From Polaribacter sp. (lineage in GTDB: Bacteria; Bacteroidota; Bacteroidia; Flavobacteriales; Flavobacteriaceae), in the NCBI GenBank assembly GCA_028343155.1, contig JAOLXX010000007.1, positions 1 through 64,000 on the forward strand: DNA of 64,000 nt, read 5' to 3'. The notes beneath the pieces were generated by a model. That model did not search any database, was not told the origin of the DNA, and saw only the letters and a program-made list of their open reading frames with translations. Of this stretch, positions 63,401 through 64,000 are shown in pieces (within the stretch, counting starts at the first letter, position 1; each line of letters starts with the position of its first letter). The translations under genes and the position numbers were made by a program.

Positions 63401-64000
63401 ATGAATAAACAAGAAAAAGTACAATTTGTCATTGATACACTTCAAGAAAAGTATCCAGAGATCCCTATTCCTTTAGATCATAAAGATCCTTACACTCTGC
63501 TAATTGCTGTTTTATTGTCTGCCCAATGTACGGATGTTAGAGTCAATAAAATTACCCCTTTGTTATTTACAAAAGCGGACAATCCATTTGATATGATAAA
63601 AATGTCTGTGGAAGAAATTAAGGAAATTATTCGTCCTTGTGGATTATCTCCAATGAAGTCAAAAGGAATTTATGGTTTGTCAAAAATTTTAATTGAAAAA
63701 TACAATGGCGAAGTACCACAGAACTTTGAAGGTTTAGAAGCGTTGCCTGCTGTGGGCCATAAAACAGCCAGTGTTGTTATGAGTCAAGCTTTTGGTGTGC
63801 CTGCTTTTCCTGTAGACACCCATATTCATCGATTGCTCTGGCGTTGGAATTTGACCAATGGAAAAAATGTTACACAAACAGAAAAAGACGCCAAACGGTT
63901 ATTTCCAAAAGAATTATGGAATGATTTGCATTTACAGATTATTTGGTATGGCAGAGAATATTCTCCTGCTCGTGGTTGGGATTTAAAAAACGATATTATT
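63401..64000 (+). CDS. nth: Endonuclease III-like DNA glycosylase/AP lyase (3' end cut by the window)
   Basis: The first 200 codons from the ATG at 63401 are open to the window edge. The protein removes oxidised pyrimidines from DNA. LLSAQCTDVRVNK opens the domain, and the helix-hairpin-helix LEALPAVGHKTASVVM is followed by PAFPVDTHIHRL, giving catalytic Lys121 and Asp139. At the place of the [4Fe-4S] loop the sequence reads GREYSPARGWDLKNDII: the first three cluster Cys of E. coli Nth align with Ser188, Leu195 and Asp198, so the cluster appears absent. The fourth ligand lies beyond the edge. Confidence 0.92.
   Translation, partial: MNKQEKVQFVIDTLQEKYPEIPIPLDHKDPYTLLIAVLLSAQCTDVRVNKITPLLFTKADNPFDMIKMSVEEIKEIIRPCGLSPMKSKGIYGLSKILIEKYNGEVPQNFEGLEALPAVGHKTASVVMSQAFGVPAFPVDTHIHRLLWRWNLTNGKNVTQTEKDAKRLFPKELWNDLHLQIIWYGREYSPARGWDLKNDII

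Overview
The window is a piece of chromosome from a member of the Flavobacteriaceae (Bacteroidota), most like Polaribacter or Tenacibaculum. The grounds are very AT-rich DNA, family members typical of this group (long NusB, DUF3276, DUF2795, BatA-type, PorV/PorQ-type and OstA-like proteins, TonB-linked receptors with a carboxypeptidase-like domain), almost no Shine-Dalgarno sites, and repeated Bacteroidota -7 boxes of the form TAnnTTTG. The genus is inferred from gene content, not from a marker gene. Genes are tightly packed, mostly housekeeping, and no prophage, insertion sequence, CRISPR array, tRNA or rRNA was seen.

Layout. 1-8 kb: the tail of an outer-membrane beta-barrel protein, a small membrane-protein gene that appears frameshifted, fumC, a methyltransferase, a cobalamin adenosyltransferase, a DUF2795 protein and secA. 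8-14 kb: an OstA/LptA-like protein with an aminotransferase, holA, an HsdR-N-like nuclease-fold protein and a family 2 glycosyltransferase. 14-20.5 kb: a long minus-strand block reading nusB, DUF1573 lipoprotein, yajC, terminator, YbbR-like protein, coaE, histidine kinase, response regulator, YciO-type protein. 20.7-31 kb: an ABC exporter, DUF3276, two menaquinone genes (isochorismate synthase and a MenI-like thioesterase), a two-gene ABC transporter, uvrB and sucC. 30.8-36 kb: a plus-strand series of LolD-like ATPase, CPBP protease, TIGR02757 protein, BatA-like protein and a dihydroorotase homologue without its metal-binding histidines. 36-45 kb: esterase, rhodanese, DEAD-box helicase, two thioredoxin-fold proteins, pyrD, fatty-acid-hydroxylase-type enzyme, THUMP-type RNA methyltransferase, methyltransferase and ZIP transporter. 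45-54 kb: recQ divergent from kdsD-tatC-lptB, then pssA, a YheT-type hydrolase, a PorV/PorQ-type protein and a DUF4105 protein. 54-64 kb: aroQ and xerD back to back, then (minus strand) a coiled-coil protein, zapA, a 6S-type RNA and rny, followed by an M23 peptidase with a TonB-dependent receptor, bcp and the start of an endonuclease III gene.

Functional threads. Several genes serve the envelope: secA, yajC and tatC for export, lptB, kdsD and the OstA-like gene for lipopolysaccharide, lolD, BatA-like, PorV-like and receptor genes for the outer membrane. Others serve genome upkeep (uvrB, recQ, xerD, nth, holA) or central metabolism (fumC, sucC, pyrD, aroQ, coaE, menaquinone genes).

What stands out is modest: a well-folded 6S RNA candidate between zapA and rny; an apparently inactive dihydroorotase; an endonuclease III without iron-sulfur cysteines; an ABC half-transporter with Asp at the catalytic Glu site; a small membrane protein split by one extra A in an 8-A run; and a set of probably leaderless genes, many starting with TTG. 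I found no clear new multi-gene system.
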